From the NCBI GenBank assembly GCA_937915745.1, contig CALGGJ010000112.1:1-27167 (forward strand): a stretch of 27,167 bases of DNA, read 5' to 3'. Each line of letters opens with the position of its first letter. Position 1 is the stretch's first letter. This DNA is from an uncultured Prevotellaceae bacterium (lineage in GTDB: Bacteria; Bacteroidota; Bacteroidia; Bacteroidales; Bacteroidaceae). Below, one piece after another: positions 8,355-17,810 of this stretch. The position numbers were made by a program, and so were the translations under genes. The notes beneath the pieces are model-generated. The model saw only the letters and a program-made list of their open reading frames with translations. It did no database searches and was not told where the DNA came from.

Positions 8355-10046
8355 ATGAGACCACTAACACCACACGAAATTGCAGTACTCAAAGAGCATA
8401 ATTGCAGTGCAGAGGACTGGAGTCAGATTACAGTATCCGACGGTTTCATAGCCGACTCGCTGTCATCAGTAACCTTTTACGGTAAAATCAGTATCGGAGC
8501 ATTGACAGGCACCATAGGCATTGAAGAAGGATTTGAGCGCCAATGTGCCATACGCAACGTAACCCTGAAAGATGTGAGCATAGGCAACAACTGCTTCATA
8601 GACAACATAAGCGGTTATATAGCCAACACCAATATAGGCAACAGCTGCTACATAGTGGGTGCAGGCATCATAAGCACCACCGGCACACCGACATTCGGTA
8701 ACGGAACGGTCATATCGGTACTCAACGAGGGGGGCGACGGCAATGTGGTAATATACGATAAACTCACGGCACAGGTGGCATGGCTCATGATGCACTATCC
8801 CGAGGTACGCACCCTTGTACTCAACGAGATAGCAGCACGCCCGGGGGTTACCCGCGGTGAAATAGGGCAGGGGTGCAGAATCGTAGGTGCGGGCGAGATA
8901 TCGAATGCCTACATCTGTCCGTTCTGTGAGATACAAGGCTCAACACACGTGAGCAACGTAACACTGCTCAGCAGCAGCGACGCACCTACATTCATAGGTC
9001 CCGACGTGATAATCGAAAACTCGGTTGTGGCCAAGGGGGCCACCGTCACCACCGGAGCCAAGGTGAGCGACTCGTTCGTGGGCGAATCGGTGCATATAGG
9101 CAAGGGGTTCTCGTCGGAGGCATCACTCTTCTTCGCCAATGCATATATGGACAACGGCGAGTCGTGTGCAGCATTGTGCGGCCCGTTCTCTTGCTCACAT
9201 CATAAATCCACACTCCTCATCGGCGGGCAGTTCTCGTTCTACAACGCAGGTTCAGGCACCAACCAAAGCAACCATGCCTACAAGATGGGTCCGATACACT
9301 GGGGCGTACTCGAGCGTGGATCGAAGACAGCATCGGGCTGTCATATACTCTGGCCGGCACATATCGGAGTGTTCTCGATGGTGATGGGCAAGCTCACCAC
9401 ACATCCGCGCCTGCAGAACCTGCCGTTCTCATACGTGCTGCAGGCAGGAGAAAAGACATACATCGTGCCGGGAATCAACCTCAAGACCGTAGGCACATGG
9501 CGCGACATCAACAAATGGCCAAAGCGTGACGGAAGACCAGAGTCGGCGCGTCGCGACATCATAGACTTCGATTTCCCTAATCCGTACATCATACAGTTTG
9601 TCATTGCGGGCAAGGAACTCCTGCAATCGCTGCTCGAACAGCAAGGCCTCGATGCCGACGAATATCGCTTCGAAGGTTGCTACATAAAATACAAAGCACT
9701 CATCGACGGAATAAAATACTACGACCTGGCACTCCGACTCTACACCGCAGAATTGCCGACCGACGAGTGGCTCGACCTATGCGGAATGCTCACACCAAAG
9801 AAAAACATCGATATGCTCATATCAGATATAAACGAGGGCGAAGTGACTACTACCGAGGAAATTACCGATAACCTCACAACACAGGCACGTCACAACAAAT
9901 ACCTCTATTCACCGGCAAAGACTCCGGAATATATTGAAGCATACGACGAGTGGCTCGACATGATACGACGCGATGCCGAACGTGAGTTTGCAATGGGCGA
10001 CGTGGATGAAACCCAACTGAAGGAATTCCTAGAGAAAGTAAAGTAA
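8355..10046 (+). CDS. DUF4954-like protein with left-handed beta-helix
   Basis: The product has 563 residues and no signal peptide. Residues ~40-330 contain hexapeptide-like repeats with spaced I/V-G-N/D-x-C turns (for example VSIGNNCFID, TNIGNSCYIV, EIGQGCRIV). This pattern makes a left-handed beta-helix as in bacterial acyl- and sugar-nucleotide transferases. A conserved-looking block around KMGPIHWG...WPAHIGVFSMVMGKLTTHP follows, then an alpha-helical C-terminal part. It resembles the DUF4954 family of Bacteroidales, recalled from sequence style rather than a search. No catalytic assignment is possible; a nucleotide-sugar or acyl-transfer role would be a guess from the fold. It lies 24 bp from both hflX and the M16 protease gene. 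Confidence 0.75.
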   Translation: MRPLTPHEIAVLKEHNCSAEDWSQITVSDGFIADSLSSVTFYGKISIGALTGTIGIEEGFERQCAIRNVTLKDVSIGNNCFIDNISGYIANTNIGNSCYIVGAGIISTTGTPTFGNGTVISVLNEGGDGNVVIYDKLTAQVAWLMMHYPEVRTLVLNEIAARPGVTRGEIGQGCRIVGAGEISNAYICPFCEIQGSTHVSNVTLLSSSDAPTFIGPDVIIENSVVAKGATVTTGAKVSDSFVGESVHIGKGFSSEASLFFANAYMDNGESCAALCGPFSCSHHKSTLLIGGQFSFYNAGSGTNQSNHAYKMGPIHWGVLERGSKTASGCHILWPAHIGVFSMVMGKLTTHPRLQNLPFSYVLQAGEKTYIVPGINLKTVGTWRDINKWPKRDGRPESARRDIIDFDFPNPYIIQFVIAGKELLQSLLEQQGLDADEYRFEGCYIKYKALIDGIKYYDLALRLYTAELPTDEWLDLCGMLTPKKNIDMLISDINEGEVTTTEEITDNLTTQARHNKYLYSPAKTPEYIEAYDEWLDMIRRDAEREFAMGDVDETQLKEFLEKVK

Positions 10047-10070
10047 CTCCCAACAATAAAAACCGCGATT

Positions 10071-12980
10071 ATGAAAACAAGATTTATTCTTATTGCCATC
10101 TGTGCACTGATGCTTGCTTCATGTCAGCAGTCGCACAAGTATGAGTCGGTCGAGGGCGACCCGATGCAATCGCGCATTTACACACTCGACAACGGCCTCA
10201 AAATCTATCTGTCGGTCAACAAAGACCAACCACGCATACAAACATACATAGCTGTACGTGTGGGCGGAAAAAACGACCCGAGCGAAAACACCGGACTTGC
10301 CCACTACCTCGAACACCTCATGTTTAAAGGTACGACATCATTTGGTACAAGCGATTATGAAAAAGAGGCTCCATTGCTCAACGATATAGAAAACCTCTAC
10401 GAACTGTATCGCACAAAGACCGACCCCGAAGAACGCAAAGCCATATATCACACAATTGACAGCATATCGCACGAGGCATCGAAATATGCCATCGCAAACG
10501 AGTACGACAAACTTATGTCGTCGATAGGCTCGATAGGCACAAACGCATACACCAGCGAAGACGTGACCTGCTATACCGAAGACATACCGTCGAACGAAGT
10601 GGAAAACTGGGCTCGGATACAATCAGACCGCTTTAAAGACATGGTGATACGCGGATTCCATACCGAACTCGAAGCCGTGTATGAAGAATACAACATAAGC
10701 CTTACACGCGACATACGCAAAGTGTTGCACGCTGCAAACAACATACTCTTCCCGAATCATCCATACGGACAACAGACGGTGCTTGGAACACAGGAACATC
10801 TGAAAAACCCCTCGATTAAAACTATCAAAGAACATTTCGCAAGATGGTATGTGCCAAACAACGTGGCAATATGTATGAGCGGAGACTTCAATCCCGATGC
10901 TGTGGTTGACATCCTGGAACAATACTTCGGCAACTGGGCACCAAATCCAGACATACAAGCCCTGCACGATGCCCTGCCAAAAGAGGTGAAGCGACTGACA
11001 GCACCCGTCGAACGCGACATCTACGGGCCTGAACAAGAGGAGACGGTGCTTGCATGGGCATTCCCAGGCAAGAAAGATGCCTCTGCCGACTACCTCACAA
11101 TCATTGAGCAACTGCTCTCGAACAGCAAGGCAGGACTTTTCGACATCGACCTCAACCAAGCTCAGACCGTACTGGCTGCAGGGGCTGGAACGTACGCCAT
11201 GAGCGACTACTCTATGCTTTTAGCCCTGGCATATCCTAAACAAGGACAAACACTGCAAGAGGTGCGAAATATACTGCTCGAAGAAATAGAGAAGGTGAAG
11301 TCGGGACAGTTTGACGAAAGCCTGCTCGAAGCAATAATCAATAACATGAAACTCGACTTCATGAACGACCTCGAAAGCAACCAACGACGTGCAAATATGT
11401 TTGTAGAGTCGTTTGTGAACGGAACTGAATGGAAAGACGACGTGGAGCGTATCGAACGCTTGAGCAAAATAACCAAGGCCGACCTCGTAGCATTTGCCAA
11501 CGAAAACCTTACCGACGGATACGCTTGTATATACAAACATCAGGGTGATGACATAAACGAGAAGAAAATAGAGAAACCGGCTATATCGCCAATCGAGACC
11601 AACCGCGACAAGACAAGCCAATTTGTGCAGGAGATACTCGACACCAAGGTGAAACCCATAGAACCCACATTTGTGGATTATGACAAGGATATGAGCCGCG
11701 TTACACTCAAAAACGGTAACGAGCTGCTCTACAAGCAAAACACATCAAACAAACTGTTCAACATACAATACCGTATAAACCGTGGCGACAAGGCCGACCG
11801 CCACATCGACCTCGCTGCAAACTACCTGCGGTATCTCGGTACATCCCAGCTGGCACCCGATGAATTCCAAGCAGAACTCTACCGGCTGGCATGTAATGTG
11901 AGTGTCAGTGCCCAGACAGACGAGACCGTCATAAGCGTGTCGGGCTTGGCTGAAAATATGGAAGAAGCAGTAGGACTGTGTGAGAAATGGATGCACGACG
12001 CAATAGCCGACAAGGACGTATTTGATAAAATGGTGACCAACATTCTCAAGGCTCGCAACGACGCAAAACACAATCAACAAAATTGTTTTGCACGTCTCAG
12101 GGCATGGGGGATGTACGGTGAGCAAAACGACTATACCAATATCTTCAGCGCCAACGAACTCAACAACATAGACCCACAGCAACTGCTCGACACAATATCC
12201 AACCTCAAAAACTACGAGCAGACCATCGTCTATTACGGACCACTGACACAGTCTGAATTTACTACATTCATCGAGGCCAACCACGACATGGCGGCAAAAC
12301 CCGTCAAGCTTGCTGCCAACGACGAATATGAAGTGGCAGAGACTCCTGAGAATGAAGTGTATATTGCTCCATATGTTGCAAAAAACACTTACATGACCAT
12401 GTTCTCGGCAAATTCACAGACATACAGTCCGGCACTGGTGCCCGTCATCACGATGTTCAACGAATACTTCGGAGGCGGTATGAATGCTGTCGTATTCCAA
12501 GAGTTGCGCGAAGCACGCGGACTGGCATACAGCGCCTCGGCATACTACACTAATGGTTCATATCAGAATGCACGCAACACGTTCTACACCTATATCATCA
12601 CACAGAACGACAAACTGCCGGAATGCCTCGATACTTTCCACGAAATTCTCGACAACATGCCACAGAGCGAGTCGGCATTCGGCTTGGCACAAGATGCCAT
12701 TCTGAAGCGCATAGCTACCGAACGCACAATAAAGATGGATGTACTCACCAGCTTCATTGCGGCCCGACGGCACGGACTCGACCACGACATCAACCGCGAC
12801 ATCTACAACCAAGTATCGGCAATGACACTGCAAGACGTTGTCAACTTCCAGCAATCGAACATCAAGCGAAGAACATACAAGTACCTCATACTTGGAGACG
12901 AGTCAGACCTCGATATGGATAAGTTGTCAGCTTTGGGAACGATACATAGGGTATCGATTACCGATATCTTCGGATATTGA
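10071..12980 (+). CDS. M16 family zinc metalloprotease, lipoprotein
   Basis: The 969-residue protein begins with a lipoprotein signal peptide whose lipobox is LASC (Cys18), so it is membrane-anchored and faces the periplasm. The N-terminal half carries the inverted zinc motif HYLEH (78-82), with the further glutamate ligand in the ELEAVYEE segment near 199-206. About 50 extra residues lie between these motifs, as in several bacterial M16 proteins. The C-terminal half has the M16 substrate-binding signature ELREARGLAYSASAYY after a FGGGMNA segment. Length and two-half architecture fit a pitrilysin/M16-type peptidase that degrades peptides inside a closed chamber. It probably ends the hflX operon. 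Confidence 0.93.
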   Translation: MKTRFILIAICALMLASCQQSHKYESVEGDPMQSRIYTLDNGLKIYLSVNKDQPRIQTYIAVRVGGKNDPSENTGLAHYLEHLMFKGTTSFGTSDYEKEAPLLNDIENLYELYRTKTDPEERKAIYHTIDSISHEASKYAIANEYDKLMSSIGSIGTNAYTSEDVTCYTEDIPSNEVENWARIQSDRFKDMVIRGFHTELEAVYEEYNISLTRDIRKVLHAANNILFPNHPYGQQTVLGTQEHLKNPSIKTIKEHFARWYVPNNVAICMSGDFNPDAVVDILEQYFGNWAPNPDIQALHDALPKEVKRLTAPVERDIYGPEQEETVLAWAFPGKKDASADYLTIIEQLLSNSKAGLFDIDLNQAQTVLAAGAGTYAMSDYSMLLALAYPKQGQTLQEVRNILLEEIEKVKSGQFDESLLEAIINNMKLDFMNDLESNQRRANMFVESFVNGTEWKDDVERIERLSKITKADLVAFANENLTDGYACIYKHQGDDINEKKIEKPAISPIETNRDKTSQFVQEILDTKVKPIEPTFVDYDKDMSRVTLKNGNELLYKQNTSNKLFNIQYRINRGDKADRHIDLAANYLRYLGTSQLAPDEFQAELYRLACNVSVSAQTDETVISVSGLAENMEEAVGLCEKWMHDAIADKDVFDKMVTNILKARNDAKHNQQNCFARLRAWGMYGEQNDYTNIFSANELNNIDPQQLLDTISNLKNYEQTIVYYGPLTQSEFTTFIEANHDMAAKPVKLAANDEYEVAETPENEVYIAPYVAKNTYMTMFSANSQTYSPALVPVITMFNEYFGGGMNAVVFQELREARGLAYSASAYYTNGSYQNARNTFYTYIITQNDKLPECLDTFHEILDNMPQSESAFGLAQDAILKRIATERTIKMDVLTSFIAARRHGLDHDINRDIYNQVSAMTLQDVVNFQQSNIKRRTYKYLILGDESDLDMDKLSALGTIHRVSITDIFGY

Positions 12981-13380
12981 TTGTCAGTCATAACGGATTA
13001 CCATTCCAACTGTTTGGCCAGACGTACAGCGGTTGGTGGGGTGAGCGTCTTAACTGGATAACTAATTGTGGAGGTGGTAGTGCAGAATGGGAGTGGGGGC
13101 TGGATATACTGTCCGCCCCCCTCAGCCCTCCCCCGTAGGGGATGATGGTGAGCAGTCTGTGCCTATATAAAACTGCAAAGCGAATATTTTTCGATTTTGG
13201 TGCGGTAAAAATTTGGGCGTAATAAAAAATGTCGTAACTTTACGCCGCCAACGAAAACCAGATAAAACAACAAAATAAAAGTATAAACCTAATTAATTGA
13301 ATGTTTTCGTTAAGCCAAAAGAGCAAAGTGCTTGCATTTTGCCCTGGCGAGAAAACATCTGATGATAATCAAACAACACT
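12981..13380. other. 400-bp intergenic region
   Basis: I see no gene here. A small GC hairpin, CCCC-GTA-GGGG, lies at 13131-13141 in a C/G-rich stretch (13115-13145) of the kind scattered in Bacteroidales intergenic DNA. The GH43 promoter is near the right end. An open frame at 13301-13525 overlaps the GH43 start out of frame and looks like chance. No convincing terminator for the M16 gene was found. Confidence 0.6.
13212..13242 (+). promoter_or_regulatory. promoter of the GH43-GH67 operon
   Basis: TTTG at 13212-13215 and TAACTTTA at 13235-13242 are separated by 19 bp, matching the Bacteroidetes -33/-7 arrangement (TTTG, about 19 bp, TAnnTTTG) except for the last base. Transcription would start near 13249, giving a leader of about 130 nt before the GH43 start. 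No regulator gene is adjacent. Confidence 0.75.
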
Positions 13381-14418
13381 ATGGCAACAAAACATTATCT
13401 TTTTCCGACCGACTATATGGCCGATCCTGCGGTTCATGTGTTTAATGGCAAAATCTATATCTATCCGTCACACGACTGGGATGCAGGTGAATGTGAAGAC
13501 GACGACGGTGGGCATTTCCAGATGAAAGACTATCATGTGCTTACACTTGCCGACCCCGACCAAGGCCTGGCCGAGGACTGTGGCGTTATCTTCGACGTGG
13601 AAGATGTGCCATGGGCAGAGAAGCAACTGTGGGACAGCGATGTAGTTGAGAAAAACGGAAAGTACTACAACATATTCTCGGGTAAGGGCTACGACGGAGT
13701 GTTCCGCCTCGGAGTGGCAGTGGCCGACAAACCTGAAGGTCCGTTTATCCCACAGCCATATCCTATCCGTGGCTCATTCAGCATCGACCCATGCGTGCTG
13801 AAAGACGACGACGGCTCTATCTACACTTACTTCGGCGGATTGTGGGGCGGACAACTGCAATGGTGGCAGCCGCTTGCACCTGGTTTCACTCCGGTCATAG
13901 GAAAACATGGCGATGAAAACGGACTGACTGACATGGGTTCGGCACCTACCAAGCAGGACGAACTGTTCGCTCACCCCGACACACCGGCATTGCCAAGTCT
14001 GGTAGTCAAGATGAGCGATGATGTGCTGCAGTTTGCCGAGGCACCAAGGCCTGTTGTGATCGTAGGCGATGACGGGCAACCACTCAAGGCCAGCGACCCA
14101 CACCGTTTCTTCGAAGCCAGTTGGGTGTTCAAGCGTGACGGTAAGTACTACTTCACATACTCTACGGGCGACAGCCACCTCATCTGCTATGCAGTGGGCG
14201 ACAACCCCTACGGACCGTTCAAATATGAGGGAGTGATACTTACACCAGTAGTGGGGTGGACCACACACCACAGTATCGTCGCCTACCAGGGAAAATGGTA
14301 CCTCTTCCACCATGACTCTGTGCCATCCGGCGCCAAGACCTGGCTGCGCAGCCTCAAGGTATGCGAACTCAAGTGGGATGCCAACGGGAAGATAAAGACC
14401 ATCGAAGGATTAGACTGA
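13381..14418 (+). CDS. glycoside hydrolase family 43 protein
   Basis: The 345-residue protein is a single five-bladed beta-propeller domain with the three GH43 acidic residues in place. These are the catalytic base in YMADPAVHV (Asp15), the pKa-modulating aspartate in SIDPCVLKDDDG (Asp136) and the general acid in FFEASWVFKRDG (Glu245). GH43 enzymes include beta-xylosidases and alpha-L-arabinofuranosidases; activity cannot be fixed by eye, but the GH67 neighbour points to xylan side chains or xylo-oligosaccharides. No signal peptide is visible, and an in-frame stop 13 bp before the ATG excludes an N-terminal extension, so the protein should be cytoplasmic. The next gene starts one base after its stop codon. 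Confidence 0.9.
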   Translation: MATKHYLFPTDYMADPAVHVFNGKIYIYPSHDWDAGECEDDDGGHFQMKDYHVLTLADPDQGLAEDCGVIFDVEDVPWAEKQLWDSDVVEKNGKYYNIFSGKGYDGVFRLGVAVADKPEGPFIPQPYPIRGSFSIDPCVLKDDDGSIYTYFGGLWGGQLQWWQPLAPGFTPVIGKHGDENGLTDMGSAPTKQDELFAHPDTPALPSLVVKMSDDVLQFAEAPRPVVIVGDDGQPLKASDPHRFFEASWVFKRDGKYYFTYSTGDSHLICYAVGDNPYGPFKYEGVILTPVVGWTTHHSIVAYQGKWYLFHHDSVPSGAKTWLRSLKVCELKWDANGKIKTIEGLD

Positions 14419-14419
14419 T

Positions 14420-16492
14420 ATGGACACAATGACAAAAAGGGTGGCACTGGCCACCCTCTTTCTTCTTGCAGCCGTTGTTTCGTGGGCCGACGATGGTAGC
14501 TTTCTTTGGCTTAAAATGACACCGATGATAACCGATGGACCCAAGGTTACCATAGACCACCCAAAGATAAAAGACGACGAAAAAGTGGCCGACGAATACA
14601 AGCCCTTGGTGGTGGCACGCGGTGAATTGACTTGGTTTCTCAACGTCAAACAAGAGGTACAACTTGAAGTAAATGCCGGCAGTCCACGAAACGGTGGATT
14701 CACCATAAGCCGGGATAGCAAGAGTATCAAAATCAAGTCGGCAACACCGGCAGGCATACTCTATGGTGCATACCATTTATTGCGCCTGCAAGCATTGGGT
14801 CAAATGCCTAAAAACGGTGATTTCATCGAAGAGATTCCGATTTCTGAATTACGTTTGCTTAACCACTGGGACAACCTCAACGGCACGGTCGAACGTGGAT
14901 ATGCAGGGCGTTCCATCTTCTGGATTGATGGAAGTGAACCCGATGCCGGCAAACTCATACAGTACGCACGTGCCAATGCATCTATTGGCATAAATGGCGT
15001 AGTACTCAACAACGTCAATGCCAGCCCTAAAATCCTTACACAAGAATATCTGCAACGTACCAGCCGAATTGCACAAACACTCAGAACATACGGCATCCGT
15101 GTCTATCTTTCAGTCAACTTCGCATCACCGAAAGCACTGGGCGACCTCACCACCGCCGACCCACTCGACAAAGATGTTATAGCCTGGTGGAAAGCTAAAG
15201 CCAAGGAAATATATAGTCTCATACCCGACTTCGGAGGCTTTCTCGTAAAAGCCAACAGTGAGGGTGAACCAGGACCTGGCGACTACGGACGCACACATGT
15301 TGAGGGCGCCAACATGCTGGCTGCGGCAGTGAAGCCATACGGAGGTATCATCATGTGGCGGGCTTTCGTCTATGCAGCAAACTCGCCCGACCGTGCCAAA
15401 CAAGCCTACGAAGAGTTTATGCCACTCGACGGACTGTTTGCCGACAATGTGATACTGCAAGTGAAGAACGGGCCTGTCGATTTCCAGCCTCGCGAACCTA
15501 TACATCCGCTGTTCCTGTCGATGAGGAAAACGCCCGTCATGCCCGAATGGCAGATAACCCAAGAGTATCTCGGACATAGCATACACAACGTATTCCTGGC
15601 CCCCATGTGGAAAGAAATGCTTACCGACTGGCAAACCTACAACAACAAGCATCACAACTCCATCAACATGAATATACCGGCCATTGCAGGTGTATCAAAC
15701 ATAGGCAATTCCGTCAATTGGTGTGGTAGCGATATGGCACAGGCCAATTGGTATGCGTTTGGCCGTCTGGCATGGAATCCAGCCATTTCATCCGAGAGAA
15801 TTGCCGATGAATTTGTCAAACAGACCTTCACTTCCGATGCAAAGGCAGTAGGTATCATTACCGATATAATGCTCCGTTCGCACGAAGCATGTGTGAGTTA
15901 TATGATGCCTATGGGATTGCACCATATATTTGCAGGCGGACATCATTATGGTCCCGAGCCGTGGTATGCCCCGACGGGTATGCGCGAGGACTGGTTGCCA
16001 CGCTATTATCATCGTGCCGATTCGGTTGGTGTTGGTTTCGACCGTACGATGAGAGGCACTGGTGCTGTGGCCGAATATCCTGATGAAATGGCGGTTTTGT
16101 ATGATGATATCAATACGTGCCCCGAGAAATATCTGCTGTGGTTCCACCATGTAGGGTGGCAACAAGCCCTGCCATGTGGTGAGACCCTTTGGGACCGTCT
16201 GTGTCATAAATACAGTGAAGGAGTGAGCGAAGCAGAAGACTTCGTTGGTAAATGGAATTCAGTGAAGGCATATATCGATCCTGAGCGTTTCGATGCCGTG
16301 TTGAAGAAATACGACCGTCAGGCAAAAGACTCATGGTGGTGGCGCGATGCCTGCCTGCTCTATTTCCAACAGTTCTCGAATCAGCCATTCCCAACCGATT
16401 GCCCACCACCTCGACACAAACTCGACGAGCTGATGCGGTTCCACCTGCGAATAGACAACTATACCGCCCCTAACCCTGACATGCTGCCGTGA
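14420..16492 (+). CDS. alpha-glucuronidase, GH67
   Basis: GH67 enzymes release (4-O-methyl-)glucuronic acid from the non-reducing end of glucuronoxylo-oligosaccharides. The 690-residue product starts with a signal peptide (hydrophobic ALATLFLLAAVV, cleavage near SWA/DDG), which suggests a periplasmic enzyme. Family marks include LLNHWDNLNGTVERGYAG in the N-terminal region. The acid Glu281 in SEGEPGP, Asp354 in GPVDFQPREP and Glu382 in ITQEYLG have the same spacing (73 and 28 residues) as the catalytic triad I recall for Cellvibrio GlcA67A. It is transcribed with GH43, from which one base separates it. The Met at 14429 is an alternative start. Confidence 0.95.
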   Translation: MDTMTKRVALATLFLLAAVVSWADDGSFLWLKMTPMITDGPKVTIDHPKIKDDEKVADEYKPLVVARGELTWFLNVKQEVQLEVNAGSPRNGGFTISRDSKSIKIKSATPAGILYGAYHLLRLQALGQMPKNGDFIEEIPISELRLLNHWDNLNGTVERGYAGRSIFWIDGSEPDAGKLIQYARANASIGINGVVLNNVNASPKILTQEYLQRTSRIAQTLRTYGIRVYLSVNFASPKALGDLTTADPLDKDVIAWWKAKAKEIYSLIPDFGGFLVKANSEGEPGPGDYGRTHVEGANMLAAAVKPYGGIIMWRAFVYAANSPDRAKQAYEEFMPLDGLFADNVILQVKNGPVDFQPREPIHPLFLSMRKTPVMPEWQITQEYLGHSIHNVFLAPMWKEMLTDWQTYNNKHHNSINMNIPAIAGVSNIGNSVNWCGSDMAQANWYAFGRLAWNPAISSERIADEFVKQTFTSDAKAVGIITDIMLRSHEACVSYMMPMGLHHIFAGGHHYGPEPWYAPTGMREDWLPRYYHRADSVGVGFDRTMRGTGAVAEYPDEMAVLYDDINTCPEKYLLWFHHVGWQQALPCGETLWDRLCHKYSEGVSEAEDFVGKWNSVKAYIDPERFDAVLKKYDRQAKDSWWWRDACLLYFQQFSNQPFPTDCPPPRHKLDELMRFHLRIDNYTAPNPDMLP

Positions 16493-16529
16493 GCCTCGTT
16501 TATATAAACCTAACTCATATAATATGAAA

Positions 16530-16560
16530 AGAGCCTGCATCGTGTTATGATTTAGGCTCT
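16530..16560 (+). terminator. hairpin terminator after the GH67 gene
   Basis: AGAGCCT (16530-16536) pairs with AGGCTCT (16554-16560), and an inner CAT/ATG pairing is possible within the 17-nt loop. It lies 38 bp after the GH67 stop and is followed by ATTTC rather than a clean T run, so it is a moderate terminator candidate. The remaining sequence to 16732 is AT-rich; its only other structure is GAAACT-TCAC-AGTTTC (16610-16625), which might serve the converging minus-strand operon. Confidence 0.5.
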
Positions 16561-16732
16561 ATTTCAAAGTTTACGAAAAACTTGAGTGGTAATTTGTTTT
16601 GAGAGAATTGAAACTTCACAGTTTCGTTCGTCTTGATTTTAGGTTTTAGTTAAAGCATATAAAAGAAAATGTTGTATTTCATCCTTCATTTTAGTAGCTG
16701 GTTCATTCCCGGCTGTTCGTCACATTTTGTGC

Positions 16733-17260
16733 TCAGTCTTCGGTCAGTTCCGTAGTGTTGGCCGGTATCGTAGCCGGTTGGCTTTGCACTGAGTCGGTAC
16801 ATGCTATTGCTTCCGATTTGTGGCGGTCTATGATTTGTATCTTTGCCGTGATGTCCTCGTTTCTTATGTATGTGTCGTTAGCCATCATGTCGGCATCGTC
16901 CTGTGTGGCAGAGTTCATCTGCATGGTACGTTCAGACAGCGTTCCTGCCGTTACCACCACGGCGACGACGGCTGCTGCTTTGAACAGAGGTGCTATGCGT
17001 GCGAGCAGCGATACAGTCTTTGCTGTTGGTCTTTCCTCTGCCTCGTCGGATATGGCTGCCATCACCCGTCGGGTGAATTCATCGTCCAGATGTGTGTCTT
17101 GAATATTGGATGCTTCGTATGCAAAGAGCGATGCGTATGGCTTGAGTGTGTCGGGCACATTGTCCTGACTGAAGAACGAGCGTAATATCTGTTCCTCTTC
17201 GAGCGTGGTATCACACTTCCAGTAGCGTTCCAGCAGTTGTTCTATATATTGATAGTTCAT
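16733..17260 (-). CDS. putative anti-sigma or membrane partner of the ECF sigma factor
   Basis: The 175-residue protein has a soluble N-terminal part (residues 1-88, starting YIEQLLERYWKCDTTLEEEQ), a short hydrophobic stretch around 89-108 that could cross the membrane once, and a polar C-terminal tail. I recognise no catalytic motif and no zinc-binding HxxxCxxC of ZAS anti-sigma factors. The start codon overlaps the end of the ECF sigma gene by 4 bp (ATGA), which strongly suggests joint function. An N-in protein that holds the sigma factor at the membrane is the natural inference, but the family is not identified with certainty. Confidence 0.7.
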   Translation of the reverse strand: MNYQYIEQLLERYWKCDTTLEEEQILRSFFSQDNVPDTLKPYASLFAYEASNIQDTHLDDEFTRRVMAAISDEAEERPTAKTVSLLARIAPLFKAAAVVAVVVTAGTLSERTMQMNSATQDDADMMANDTYIRNEDITAKIQIIDRHKSEAIACTDSVQSQPATIPANTTELTED

Positions 17261-17751
17261 TTGGTCAGTTTGTCTTTTAGTTTGTTGCGTGCTCTGAACA
17301 GGCCGACTTTCACGTCTGAGATTCCTATCTGCATCACATCGGCTATTTCCTGATACGACTTGCCTTCTATGTCGCGCAGTTGTATTATGGTGCGTTGCTT
17401 TTCGGGCAGGCTGGCTATTATTGTTTCGATTGATTCTATTTGTTGTCGTTGTGTCAGTACCTCATCGGGTTGCCATGTGGTGTCGGGCCTGTCGTGCACA
17501 GCCGGGTCGAATGGTATGTTTTGATGTTCTTTCCGTCCCATGCGGTCGAGAGCGAGATTCCGGCACATTGTCATAGAGTATGTCTCTATGTTCTGTATCC
17601 TATGCCACCCACTGCGTTGGCTCCATAGCTTAATCAGTATGTCCTGAACGATGTCTTCTGCCTCTTCATGGTTTTGCACCACACGTAGTGCAAGTCTGTA
17701 GAGCTTGTCTTTCAGTGGCAGTATGTCGTTGGTGAAACTGATGTCATTCAT
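17257..17751 (-). CDS. ECF-type RNA polymerase sigma factor
   Basis: The 164-residue protein has region 2 (about residues 12-45, with the core-binding and -10-recognition segment EEAEDIVQDILIKLW) and region 4 with a helix-turn-helix (LPEKQRTIIQLRDIEGKSYQEIADVM, then ISDVKVGLFRARNKLK). The lengths and the lack of region 3 define an ECF sigma factor. The ATG at 17751 is preferred over an in-frame ATG at 17799, because a TAnnTTTtG promoter box at 17783-17791 would start transcription downstream of 17799. The gene follows aroK-argB in the same direction, 59 bp away, and precedes its overlapping membrane partner. No TonB-dependent receptor lies beside it, so the signal it senses is unknown. Confidence 0.93.
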   Translation of the reverse strand: MNDISFTNDILPLKDKLYRLALRVVQNHEEAEDIVQDILIKLWSQRSGWHRIQNIETYSMTMCRNLALDRMGRKEHQNIPFDPAVHDRPDTTWQPDEVLTQRQQIESIETIIASLPEKQRTIIQLRDIEGKSYQEIADVMQIGISDVKVGLFRARNKLKDKLTK

Positions 17752-17772
17752 GCTCTCTATTATTAAAGACGA

Positions 17773-17799
17773 ATGAGCCGCACAAAAGTTACAGCTCAT
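17773..17799 (-). promoter_or_regulatory. ECF sigma promoter with flanking inverted repeat
   Basis: On the minus strand TAACTTTTG (17791-17783) resembles the -7 box TAnnTTTG with one extra T. It sits inside a perfect 6-bp inverted repeat, ATGAGC at 17773-17778 and GCTCAT at 17794-17799. This geometry could be an operator for autoregulation or an RNA hairpin at the 5' end of the transcript; the sequence alone does not decide. Confidence 0.5.
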
Positions 17800-17810
17800 C
17801 TCGATTATTT

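Noticed and set aside
13301..13525. Small plus-strand frame before and over the GH43 start
   Set aside because: It begins shortly after the promoter but overlaps the conserved GH43 N-terminus out of frame and has no recognisable content.
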